Below, piece after piece: positions 25,057-32,294 of a stretch of 64,000 bases of DNA. The notes under the pieces were generated by a model that worked only from the letters and a program-made list of their open reading frames with translations, was not told the origin of the DNA and ran no database searches. A program made the translations under genes and the position numbers. Position 1 is the stretch's first letter; each line of letters opens with the position of its first letter. The DNA lies in contig NZ_JAAIYP010000007.1 of assembly GCF_011022235.1 (NCBI RefSeq), forward strand, positions 124,001 through 188,000, in the 5' to 3' direction. The stretch comes from Magnetospirillum aberrantis SpK. GTDB taxonomy: Bacteria; Pseudomonadota; Alphaproteobacteria; Rhodospirillales; Magnetospirillaceae.

Positions 25057-25166
25057 ACGAGCCCTGCGATCAGTAGGTAGCAAATGAGGTCCCCTCCCTT
25101 GCCCGTCTACCAATAGCGCTTCACCGACCAGTGGACGAAGGGGCGCCAGCGTCGATATAAAGCCGG

Positions 25167-25586
25167 ATGATCCGCATCACCCATCGCATCAGCATCGACG
25201 AGAAGGAACTGGAGGAGAGCTTCGTCCGTTCGTCCGGGCCAGGGGGCCAGAATGTAAATAAATTGGCCACCGCAGTTCAACTGCGGTTCGACGTGCGGAA
25301 CTCCCCTTCCCTGCCGGACAGGGTCAAGGAGCGGATGGTCGCCATCGCCGGTGGCCGCATGACCCAAGACGGGGTGCTGATCATCATCGCCCAGCGCCAC
25401 CGCACCCAGGAGCGCAACCGCGCCGACGCGCTGGAGCGCCTGATCGATATGCTGCGCGACGCCGCCGCCCCACCGCCGCCAGTGCGCCGCCCGACCAAGC
25501 CCACCAAGGGATCGCAAACCCGCCGGCTGGATAGCAAATCCAAGCACTCGGCGACAAAGCGCCTGCGGTCAGAGCGCCTGGATTAG
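25167..25586 (+). CDS. arfB: Alternative ribosome-rescue factor B (peptidyl-tRNA hydrolase)
   Basis: The protein has 139 residues. The GGQ catalytic motif is in SSGPGGQNVNKLAT, followed by VQLRFDVRNS and LIIIAQRHRTQERNR. The C-terminal tail is basic (SQTRRLDSKSKHSATKRLRSERLD); in ArfB/YaeJ it enters the empty mRNA channel of stalled ribosomes. It hydrolyses peptidyl-tRNA on non-stop complexes. Length and tail distinguish it from RF1/RF2. Confidence 0.94.
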   Translation: MIRITHRISIDEKELEESFVRSSGPGGQNVNKLATAVQLRFDVRNSPSLPDRVKERMVAIAGGRMTQDGVLIIIAQRHRTQERNRADALERLIDMLRDAAAPPPPVRRPTKPTKGSQTRRLDSKSKHSATKRLRSERLD

Positions 25587-25661
25587 GTATGGGCTGGCCC
25601 GCGCCTCTCGAAACGATCGGGTAAGATCGCTGAGCTTTGAGAGAGGGAGAGGAGCGGACCG

Positions 25662-25960
25662 ATGGATATCGTGGTTCTTGGGATCGATCTGGGCAAGAAT
25701 TCTTGCAGCGTGGCCGGACAGAATGCGGCGGGGCAGGTCGCTGGTGTCTGCGGGTGGTGGAAACAGATGGCCTGACAGTCGAACGGCAGCACGGAAACCG
25801 GGCCCATTGAACGGCCTTCGAGGCCGGTGTGATTATGAGGACCGGGCTGCACGGATCTCCATCTTGGCCGGGGGCATCGCTCCGAGGCCGGATACGTTGA
25901 AGCAGACTGATCGAAGCCGGAGCATCAAACCACTTGCGGACGGGGCGGGCCATACGGTCA
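25662..25960 (+). mobile_element. Decayed N-terminal remnant of an IS110/IS1111-type transposase
   Basis: An ATG at 25662 after GAGGGAGAGGAG opens a frame reading MDIVVLGIDLGKNSCSVAG. This is the start of the DEDD domain of IS110-family transposases. It stops after about 37 codons. Further scattered, frame-shifted similarity (an HLGR-like segment near 25860) suggests the rest has decayed. No inverted ends are visible, which fits this family. It lies close to tRNA-Gly and probably marks the edge of the accessory region. Confidence 0.6.
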
Positions 25961-26404
25961 ATGGCTCCCGCTGCGAACGCGGGGTGGATATCACCTGCGC
26001 CGGTTCAGCCTGGCATCGCCGTCAAGGCCTATCATACAGCTTCATGACTGGCGGGATTTCACCGCCTGCACAATGCTGAAAGGCTTCTGCTCACGATCAG
26101 CCGTGAACTGTGTGCGACTGGATCGTAGGCACCTCTGCGTTGGGTCGTGCCCATAAGTTTCCGCCCTGTTCCACAAGCACGGGGGCCACTTTCGGGAAAT
26201 TTGGCACAGTTCCGCAGTCGGTTATGCCCAGCGTGGCCGGAACCGGCATCCTGCCACTTTTGGGGTGGGTGAAGGGAAGCGAACCCTCGGCGGAAGCTGG
26301 GCAAAAGCTGCCACTCCGAACGCCGTACTTGCCTAAAAACGGGGTTCTGGCATAATGCCGGTCCCATCGTGGGAATGGCAGTTTTCCGCCAACTCCCAGC
26401 GGAC
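25961..26404. other. Intergenic stretch without a recognisable gene
   Basis: I find no convincing coding signal in the 440 bases before tRNA-Gly. Short open frames on both strands lack codon bias and ribosome sites. It may hold further insertion-sequence debris and the tRNA promoter. Confidence 0.5.
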
Positions 26405-26478
26405 GCGGGTGTAGCTCAATGGTAGAGCAGAAGCTTCCCAAGCTTACGACGAGGGTTCGATTCCCTTCACCCGCTCCA
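26405..26478 (+). tRNA. tRNA-Gly (anticodon CCC)
   Basis: The cloverleaf is complete. The acceptor arm is GCGGGTG / CACCCGC. The D-arm is GCTC-AATGGTA-GAGC. The anticodon arm GAAGC-TTCCCAA-GCTTA gives anticodon CCC. The T-arm is GAGGG-TTCGATT-CCCTT, and CCA is encoded. It lies at the left boundary of the accessory region, as tRNA genes often do for integrated elements. Confidence 0.95.
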
Positions 26479-26603
26479 AGCCTTTCCCCTTAAAAATCAA
26501 ACAGTTAGTGACGCGCCGCAAGGCGCGATGACTACCTTTCCCCGTGATGAATACGCCTATAGTACGTTCGTCACCGGGATTTCAGGGGAAGGGGCGGGAA
26601 GGC

Positions 26604-26783
26604 TCACGCCTCCCCATTCACCCATGCCTGAAGGTCTTCGATAGCGTACAGGACCAGCTTGCCGCTGGGCTTCCTGAACTTCGGCCCCTTGCCCTGGCTG
26701 GCCCAATTGGCAAGTGTCTTCGGCTGGACGTGCAGGAAGGCGGCGGCTTGTTCACGGCTGAGATAGGTGGGGCGGATGTCCAT
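26604..26783 (-). CDS. Small helix-turn-helix protein of the excisionase/AlpA type
   Basis: The protein has 59 residues: MDIRPTYLSREQAAAFLHV, then KTLANWASQGKGPKF and IEDLQAWVNG. This is the MerR/excisionase-like winged helix seen in AlpA and plasmid or phage Xis proteins. The start has GGAG about 5 bases upstream; a longer upstream frame has no such support. Such proteins direct integrase reactions or regulate element genes. It is the first gene inside the tRNA-Gly boundary, and no integrase is found beside it. Confidence 0.78.
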   Translation of the reverse strand: MDIRPTYLSREQAAAFLHVQPKTLANWASQGKGPKFRKPSGKLVLYAIEDLQAWVNGEA

Positions 26784-26847
26784 AGCGTCTCCATGAAATG
26801 AGAAAACCCCCGCCAGTTTCCCAGCGGGGGCACCATGTCCGGCATTG

Positions 26848-26988
26848 TCACCAGTTGGCGACAACCCGGCTGTCTTCGGCGTAGCTGTTGCGCTTGCCGC
26901 CCACGAACAGGTTGGTGGCCTTCTGCCAGCCTTCGGTGTGGCGGGTCGGCGGGCGCGCATTCGGCGCCTGGACCGAAACTTCGATCAC
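26848..26988 (-). CDS. Possible short protein or gene remnant, unknown
   Basis: A frame ending at 26848 encodes a segment with NARPPTRHTEGWQKATNLFV and ends SYAEDSRVVANW. It looks more protein-like than the surrounding frames. A GTG at 26988 is a possible start, but the ribosome site is poor. It may be the end of a longer decayed gene. I cannot assign a family. Confidence 0.3.
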   Translation of the reverse strand: MIEVSVQAPNARPPTRHTEGWQKATNLFVGGKRNSYAEDSRVVANW

Positions 26989-27155
26989 CGCCTTAGGCAG
27001 GGCGATGCACCATATCGCTTGTGCAACCAGGTTGAAGGCGACCCGTAAAGGCCTGGAGCTTCGAAATCTCCTCACCGGCTTTGCCAGAAAGGAGGATATC
27101 CAGGCTTTGTGGGTGGAAGCCGGCGAAACCGAGGAATGGGCAGGGCGCATCATTG

Positions 27156-28235
27156 ATGGGCACCGGGCGCCTGCGCAAGCGCGAGATCGACCTGGAAGAC
27201 ATCGGGCGCAACGTCATCGTCCAGGCCACCTGGATAGCCTCGGCCGAGTACTATTTGAACGAGGGAATGGTGGAAATCTGCCTTGCACCCGCGCTCATGC
27301 CGTACCTGCTCGACCTCAAGCGCAATTTCACCACCGTGGCGCTGAAATACGCCATCGGCATGAAAAGCGCCCATGCCATCCGCATCTATGAACTGTTGAA
27401 GCAATACCAGGGCATCGGCCACCGCCTTGTCACCATCGCCGATCTGCGGTGATTTTGCGGCATCGGGGCGGGGGATTATCGCTTCTACAAGGATTTTCGC
27501 GTGCGCGTGGTGGACATGGCGCGGCGCGAGATCAACGCCAAGACCGACATCGCTTTCGAGTACGAGGAAATCAAGGAAGGCCGCAAGGTGGCGGCGCTGC
27601 GCTTCACCATCACCCGCAACGCCCGCGCCGACAAACCCGACCCGCTGCGCGACGATCCCCGCCTTGCCCGCCTCGTCACCCGCCTGACCACCCACGGCAT
27701 GACCGAGGACGCCGCCCGCGCCATTGTCCAGACGCACGAGCCGGAATTGGTGGAATGGGCGACAACGACCTTGGCCCGCAAGCTCAAGGCCAAGGAGCCG
27801 GTGGAAAACCCCGCCGGATGGCTGCGTAAGGCCATCGAAGAAGATTGGCGACCGCAACCCACCCTATTTGCCCAGAAGCAAACCCAGGCCCGCGAAACCG
27901 AGCGGCAGGCCGAACGGGAGCGCCTGGACTTGGAGGCAAAGACAGCGGAGGGACGCAAGGCAGACGCTGCCCACGAAAAAGCCGCCATCATGGCCTATGT
28001 CAACTCACTGTCCCCGGAGGAACGGGAAGCCCTGGAACAGGGCTTCCGGGAACACCTCACTGCCACCGTCCCGGCGATAGTCGCGAAGCGGTTTACCGGT
28101 GGGGAGACGTGGGGGTTGGACCCTTTAATAAGAAAGCAAGCAATTCTATTACTGACAGATATAAAACAAAAAACTACACCGTTGATGAAACAACTCCATC
28201 TACAACAACTTTTGCAGCTAAATACAATTCCCTAA
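27156..28235 (+). pseudogene. Broken plasmid-type replication initiator (Rep_3-like)
   Basis: The segments IVQATWIASAEYYLNEGMVE, LDLKRNFTTVALKYAIGMKS and AIRIYELLKQYQ resemble the winged-helix replication initiators of the Rep_3 / RepB group, which bind iterons to start plasmid replication. A TGA at 27450-27452 interrupts the frame after VTIADLR. The same frame then continues with GAGDYRFYKDFRVRVVDMAR and a long helical C-terminus. The N-terminal domain before LRKREIDLED is not recognisable, and the last 35 or so residues after about 28115 lie in abruptly AT-rich DNA. I therefore read it as a degraded fragment truncated at both ends with an internal stop. No iterons are visible upstream. Confidence 0.7.
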
Positions 28236-28662
28236 CGCCTGCCAACCCCCTATTCTGTTCGCCGCCATGTGCAACAGAATTTCTGAGTGTGTACGCGGAA
28301 TCAAGCTGATCAACAACCATTCCATTTTCATCCATAAAAACTTTGAAATTTCTTGACCAATTTACATCAAACTTCTCAAGCAGCTGCTTTATTTGTTCGC
28401 ACGAATAATTCGTTCCCTTTTTAAAATACGACTGTATGAATTTTGTAATTCTCGGGTGGGCACGCCCAGACAGTCTTTCAAGAACGATTATCTCAACAGA
28501 ACGCTCCACAAAACCACATATTAATATGGCACCGAATTTTGCCATATCTGCTCGAATTTCATCGTCAACACTGTTCGCCCCCGCTCGCGAGAAAAAACTA
28601 TCAAGCTTTTTGACGCGAGATTCGATAGCAAACCTCATCTTAAACTCCCGAAAATGCTTCAA
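28174..28662 (-). CDS. HEPN-domain protein (RiboL-PSP-HEPN / MAE_28990-like)
   Basis: The protein has 162 residues and is mostly helical. The HEPN ribonuclease signature R-x4-H is present as RNSVAHGGEQN at residues 127-132, after an earlier polar helix (ILICGFVERSVEIIVLERL). HEPN proteins commonly act as RNases in toxin-antitoxin and antiviral systems. It overlaps the DUF262 gene by 23 bases, so the two are translationally coupled. Codon use is much more AT-rich than in the neighbouring housekeeping genes, which points to acquisition by transfer. Family placement is from pattern recognition; the nuclease role is inference. Confidence 0.78.
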   Translation of the reverse strand: MKHFREFKMRFAIESRVKKLDSFFSRAGANSVDDEIRADMAKFGAILICGFVERSVEIIVLERLSGRAHPRITKFIQSYFKKGTNYSCEQIKQLLEKFDVNWSRNFKVFMDENGMVVDQLDSAYTLRNSVAHGGEQNRGLAGVRELYLAAKVVVDGVVSSTV

Positions 28663-29767
28663 CCGCCAACATAAGGCGCTTTCTTACATTATCTTCCAGT
28701 GATGTGGACTGCTCACAAGCCTGCTTAAATTCATCATTAGCAATTAGAGAGTCGTAAGCAAATTCAAGTTTGCTATCATTGATGGGATCACTACGGTCTA
28801 GTCTTTTTGCCACTCCGACCATCACCGAATCGAATACAGCGGCATTTAGAGCCCGGACAAGGCGAAATGCTCTTGGGCCAATGACACGATCAATCACCTC
28901 TATCGTATTAGAAAATACGCGCCCCAACACATCCAAATCATCCTTATTTGACCTATTAATTCGCGCAGAAAAGTCATTCAAAAATTTATTCATTGGCCTG
29001 CTATACGTATCTCCAGACGCATAAAATGCCAAAAACCTAACAATCAGCTCCTCATCCTTTGCTCTGTTATTAACTGAACCAAAAACACGCCTCCAGGCAA
29101 CATTACTGTTGAGTCGTTTTGCCATTAAAATAAACGGGCCGAGATTAACGCAGTTTCTTATTTCCTGTGGAGACAAGCGAATCCCACCGGTGTTAATCCG
29201 CTCAAAAACAAAATATATGCTATCAAGCACATCTTGCGGCTGATCTTGCTGAAAAATTGTTGCGTGAACAATTGAGTCATCAAGCTTCAATACATCAGCC
29301 ATATCGAGCTCGGAATAGGATTTTCCATTCCAAGGCTCCCTCACTCCCGACAAGCGGAATTTTTTATCATTAAAAAGGCCATCATAATAGGCTTGAAGAG
29401 TTCTTAATCTCTGCTGCCCATCGATAACCAAGTGTTCATTAGTTTCAGATTCTTTGTATAGAAAAACTCCCGGAACAGGTAGTCCCATCAGTAGCGATTC
29501 TATAAATCTAGATGCATGCTTAAGACTCCAAACATAACGGCGCTGGAACTCCGGAACCTTAAAAGCACCGCCGCGCATCCTCTTTACGAGCGAATCAACA
29601 GTGTAATCAGCCCCATAACTGTTAATGGAAAACTTCCTAAGACCGGGATTTTCTAAAAGAGACTCGTCCTCAATGCCTTCTTCAAGTGCCAGCTCGTATT
29701 CATCTTTGGATACGTCATCATCGCGAATAGTGTCGGCGGCGTTGGCTTGAGTCACAAAGTCCTCCAT
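28640..29767 (-). CDS. DUF262 (GmrSD/ParB-like nuclease fold) protein
   Basis: From the ATG at 29767 the protein has 375 residues. DUF262 landmarks are VPEFQRRYVWS (74-81), HLVIDGQQRLRTLQAYYDG (DGQQR at 116-120) and FERINTGGIRLSPQEIRN (188 onward). DUF262 is the N-terminal half of GmrSD-type restriction enzymes that attack modified phage DNA; the DGxxR region is part of the ParB/Srx-like catalytic fold. The DUF1524 HNH half of GmrSD is absent. The partner encoded in the overlapping downstream gene is instead a HEPN protein. An upstream in-frame extension of 60 codons was rejected because it crosses a terminator-like hairpin and lacks conserved residues. The gene is AT-rich and probably transferred. 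Confidence 0.85.
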   Translation of the reverse strand: MEDFVTQANAADTIRDDDVSKDEYELALEEGIEDESLLENPGLRKFSINSYGADYTVDSLVKRMRGGAFKVPEFQRRYVWSLKHASRFIESLLMGLPVPGVFLYKESETNEHLVIDGQQRLRTLQAYYDGLFNDKKFRLSGVREPWNGKSYSELDMADVLKLDDSIVHATIFQQDQPQDVLDSIYFVFERINTGGIRLSPQEIRNCVNLGPFILMAKRLNSNVAWRRVFGSVNNRAKDEELIVRFLAFYASGDTYSRPMNKFLNDFSARINRSNKDDLDVLGRVFSNTIEVIDRVIGPRAFRLVRALNAAVFDSVMVGVAKRLDRSDPINDSKLEFAYDSLIANDEFKQACEQSTSLEDNVRKRLMLAVEAFSGV

Positions 29768-29847
29768 AGGAAGCAAAAGCTGTTCACTGAAATGACTGTT
29801 AGTAGAGCAGCGCGCATCACATTTGGCAAGACGCTGAAAACATAATT

Positions 29848-29879
29848 GGGCTGGCCGGTTGTGCACACCGACCAGCCCA
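29848..29879 (-). terminator. Hairpin terminator after the AlpA-like gene
   Basis: GGGCTGG-C-CGGT and ACCG-A-CCAGCCC form a 12-position stem with one mismatch. On the minus strand it is followed by AATTATGTTTTC. It separates the AlpA-like gene from DUF262-HEPN, so the latter pair should have its own promoter in 29768-29847. Confidence 0.6.
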
Positions 29880-29885
29880 GCCCCG

Positions 29886-30110
29886 TCAAAAGGAAGGATC
29901 GTGAGAGGGTGTATCGCGTTCGGCGATACGCTCGCGCAGCCACGCATCCACCTCAGCCAACACCCATGCGACCCGACCCGGCCCGAGATTTACCCGCTTG
30001 GGAAATTTCCCCGCCGCTTCCAATCGCCCGATGTGCTGGGGCGTGTACGGGATGCCGCAAACGCTCTTCAGCTCCTTTTTCGACACGAGCCGCTTTTCGT
30101 ACTGAAACAT
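29886..30110 (-). CDS. AlpA-family HTH regulator / excisionase-like protein
   Basis: The protein has 74 residues: MFQYEKRLVSKKELKSVCG, IPYTPQHIGRLEAAGKFPKR and VAWVLAEVDAWLRERIAERD. This is the AlpA/Prophage CP4-57 regulator pattern, a small MerR-like winged helix that activates integrase or excision in integrated elements. GGGAG lies about 7 bases before the ATG. It is the second such gene in the tRNA-bounded region, and no integrase is adjacent. Confidence 0.82.
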   Translation of the reverse strand: MFQYEKRLVSKKELKSVCGIPYTPQHIGRLEAAGKFPKRVNLGPGRVAWVLAEVDAWLRERIAERDTPSHDPSF

Positions 30111-30225
30111 CGGATTTCTCCCTTTCGGGAGGCATCGCGATGCCTCGGTTTGAAATAGCCGCACCGGTAGGCCCGTGAAGGCTACCGCCACCACCTGGAG
30201 GATGTCGAGACGAGAAAAGAAAACA

Positions 30226-30666
30226 TCATTGATCGCATCGGCTCGATAGAGCGGCGGCAAGGGCTTGAGAGAGCTGTTGTGCATCGCCGATACCAACATA
30301 GTCCCCACCTTGCGGCGGCGGCTCATCCCCCCGCAAAACTCGATTCAGATTGGCGGAGCGCAGATTTAGCCACCTGTCTTGTAATTCCAGCACCTTAGGG
30401 CGCAGATCAGCCGGTACGAGGGCGATCATCGGGTGAATGTTCCCCAAAACAGGAAGAATCGGCCAATTCTGATCTTCGATCAGTTCCCCACGCCGGAGCG
30501 CGGCAATCGTTTTCTCGACAACGCGCACATCCTGGAGGATCGGGCAAGAAATCTCAGCCTCTTTGTCTCTTGCCTCCTTCCACGTCCAGATGACGAGGGA
30601 TAGCAAGGAAGCCAAAACACCGCTCAACACGGCCAAGGCAAAATCACGCCAAATGGACTTAGACAT
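30226..30666 (-). CDS. Single-pass membrane protein of unknown function
   Basis: The protein has 146 residues. The N-terminal helix FALAVLSGVLASLLSLVIWTW anchors it. The remainder, about 115 residues, is probably cytoplasmic and helical, with LQDVRVVEKTIAALRRGELI and RPKVLELQDRWLNLRSANLNRVL. I recognise no family. It lies inside the accessory region next to the AlpA-like gene. The promoter area upstream holds a long perfect palindrome. Confidence 0.6.
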   Translation of the reverse strand: MSKSIWRDFALAVLSGVLASLLSLVIWTWKEARDKEAEISCPILQDVRVVEKTIAALRRGELIEDQNWPILPVLGNIHPMIALVPADLRPKVLELQDRWLNLRSANLNRVLRGDEPPPQGGDYVGIGDAQQLSQALAAALSSRCDQ

Positions 30667-30773
30667 CCGCCCCCCAAAAAAAGCCACCACGCTTCCAGGC
30701 TAGATGACCGATTAAAGGGTGTCGAGGGCACTACATATTCACGCCTTGCGCTTTTTGCCCATGCGCCACCCCG

Positions 30774-30797
30774 GAAACGAAAAATATTTTTCGTTTC
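30774..30797. repeat. Perfect 24-base palindrome
   Basis: GAAACGAAAAAT is followed immediately by its exact reverse complement. It sits about 110 bases upstream of the membrane-protein gene. It could be a dimeric regulator site, a cruciform or a recombination site. Thirty bases further on, TGTTACCT occurs twice in direct orientation (about 30815-30834). Confidence 0.85.
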
Positions 30798-30867
30798 TGC
30801 GGCCAAAAGCCGGTTGTTACCTGGGATGTTACCTAGAAGGGGGATGCGGGATACCGCTTGAAATGGA

Positions 30868-30900
30868 AAGGCCCTGAAACCGGTTTGGTTTCAGGGCCTT
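30868..30900 (-). terminator. Terminator of tRNA-Phe
   Basis: A perfect 14-base stem AAGGCCCTGAAACC / GGTTTCAGGGCCTT with a 5-base loop lies 3 bases beyond the 3' end of tRNA-Phe. On the minus strand it is followed by a short TTTCC run. Confidence 0.8.
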
Positions 30901-30903
30901 AGA

Positions 30904-30979
30904 TGGTGCCCAGGGGCGGAATCGAACCACCGACACTGCGATTTTCAGTCGCATGCTCTACCAACTGAGCTACCTGGGC
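30904..30979 (-). tRNA. tRNA-Phe (anticodon GAA)
   Basis: Read on the minus strand, the acceptor arm is GCCCAGG / CCTGGGC with encoded ACCA. The D-arm is GCTC-AGTTGGTA-GAGC. The anticodon arm TGCGA-CTGAAAA-TCGCA gives anticodon GAA, and the T-arm is GGTGG-TTCGATT-CCGCC. It forms the right boundary of the accessory region. Confidence 0.96.
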
Positions 30980-31076
30980 ACACCGCGAAGCGAGGTTGGT
31001 AAGTTGCCCTCGCGGCGAAGAGGAGGCGCTTATAACGGGATTTCCTGAGGCTGGCAAGAGGGGGACCGCATTTTTT

Positions 31077-31421
31077 TCAGGAAAAATTCAAAGCCTGTCC
31101 CAGGCCCACCGCCAGCGCCCCCGCCAAGGTCGCCAGGGCCGGGTTGTGGGTCAGCCGCTGCACGAGAACGACCACCGCCGCACCAGCCGCCAACACCCCA
31201 AAAGGAAGGGACAGCGTGTCGCCATCGGCCACGATCAGGTCGCGTGCCGACAAGACCAGCAAGGCCACGATGGCCGATGGTCCCAACGCCAACAGGAAAC
31301 GGCGCGACCGCCCCTTCCCGCTCAGGGCCGCCAGACGGTCGCCGGCCAGCATGGGCAGGAAACGGATCAGATAGGTCCCTACCCCACCTGCGACAGCGGC
31401 CAGCAACAGCTCAGTCCGCAT
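31077..31421 (-). CDS. azlD: Branched-chain amino-acid exporter small subunit (AzlD)
   Basis: The protein has 114 residues with about four membrane helices: [23 protein letters not shown], then SRRFLLALGPSAIVALLVLSA and LPFGVLAAGAAVVVLVQRLTHNP. The RFLP motif near the start is typical of AzlD. With AzlC it forms a two-component exporter of branched-chain or related amino acids. The ATG at 31421 lies within the last bases of azlC (11-base overlap). Confidence 0.88.
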   Translation of the reverse strand: MRTELLLAAVAGGVGTYLIRFLPMLAGDRLAALSGKGRSRRFLLALGPSAIVALLVLSARDLIVADGDTLSLPFGVLAAGAAVVVLVQRLTHNPALATLAGALAVGLGQALNFS

Positions 31422-32112
31422 CGTCACCTCCGCCTTGCGGCCGTAGGGCCGCCACCGCAGCCCCCGCCACCATGGCGACAAGCATGGTCACATGGCCGGG
31501 CAGCCATCCCGCCAGCATCAACGCCGTTCCACCAGCGACCACCAGCGACAGGACGTGGCGACGGGTCAGCATCGGCAACAACAGAGCCAGGAACAGAGCC
31601 GGCAGCACGAAGGCCAAAGCGGCGTCCACCGCCGGCAAACGAGCCACATCCCAACGGCTGGCGAAAGCCCCCGCGGCGGTTCCGGCCAGCCATGCGCCAT
31701 AGGCCGCCATCTGAACCCCGAACAGCCAGCGATCGCCATGGGCACGTGTCAGGCTGGCCGAAGCCAGCGCGAACACTTCGTCAGTCATGCCAAAGGCCAG
31801 AAGCGGGCGTGGCAGACGCGGGCCATCGGCCGGCATCCGCGACAGCAAGGCCGGACCATAGAACAGATGGCGCAGGTTCATGGCCACCACCACCCCGGCC
31901 ACCGACCACGCCGAGGCTCCCACGGCCAACAACGACACCAAGGCGAACTGGCTGGCCCCGGCATAGACCACGGCCGAGACCATTTGCGCCTCAAGTGGAG
32001 AAAAACCGAGACGGACGGCCAGCAGACCGAACGACAGGGCGATGGAGAAATATCCCACCACCAGCGAGATTCCGTCCCACAAACCACGCCGGAACCCCGC
32101 CTGAGCGGTCAT
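31411..32112 (-). CDS. azlC: Branched-chain amino-acid exporter large subunit (AzlC)
   Basis: The protein has 233 residues: [41 protein letters not shown] and [16 protein letters not shown] are the AzlC signatures (AGASQF and NLRH). Several helices span the inner membrane. It overlaps yacG by 4 bases and azlD by 11, as the fifth gene of the infA-maf-rng-yacG-azlC-azlD chain. Confidence 0.92.
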   Translation of the reverse strand: MTAQAGFRRGLWDGISLVVGYFSIALSFGLLAVRLGFSPLEAQMVSAVVYAGASQFALVSLLAVGASAWSVAGVVVAMNLRHLFYGPALLSRMPADGPRLPRPLLAFGMTDEVFALASASLTRAHGDRWLFGVQMAAYGAWLAGTAAGAFASRWDVARLPAVDAALAFVLPALFLALLLPMLTRRHVLSLVVAGGTALMLAGWLPGHVTMLVAMVAGAAVAALRPQGGGDDAD

Positions 32113-32294
32113 TGCCGGCCTTCGCCGTCGTCGCCGTCGCCCGTCTCCTCGGTTTCAACCCGATAGACCCCACCCAGCCACCGGTGCAGATCGATGTCGG
32201 CACAGCGTGCCGAACAGAACGGCTTGAACGTTTCCGCCGCCGGCTTGCCGCAGATGGGGCACGGCTTGTTGGAATTGGCCGCCGGCTTGCTCAT
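32109..32294 (-). CDS. yacG: DNA gyrase inhibitor YacG
   Basis: The protein has 61 residues. [20 protein letters not shown] holds the four zinc-binding cysteines, followed by [15 protein letters not shown]. The tail is acidic. YacG binds GyrB and blocks DNA binding in enterobacteria. It overlaps the ribonuclease gene by 4 bases, a common arrangement in alphaproteobacteria. Confidence 0.95.
   Translation of the reverse strand: MSKPAANSNKPCPICGKPAAETFKPFCSARCADIDLHRWLGGVYRVETEETGDGDDGEGRQ

Noticed and set aside
27450-27452. TGA in the Rep-like gene read as selenocysteine
   Set aside because: No selenocysteine insertion stem-loop is evident after the codon, and Rep proteins are not selenoproteins. 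A nonsense mutation is simpler.
29768-29947. Sixty-codon N-terminal extension of the DUF262 protein
   Set aside because: It crosses the terminator-like hairpin, lacks a ribosome site and has no conserved residues.
26784-30900. Integrase gene or a duplicated tRNA end marking attachment sites
   Set aside because: I found neither an R-H-R-Y recombinase motif nor a second copy of either tRNA 3' end within the interval.
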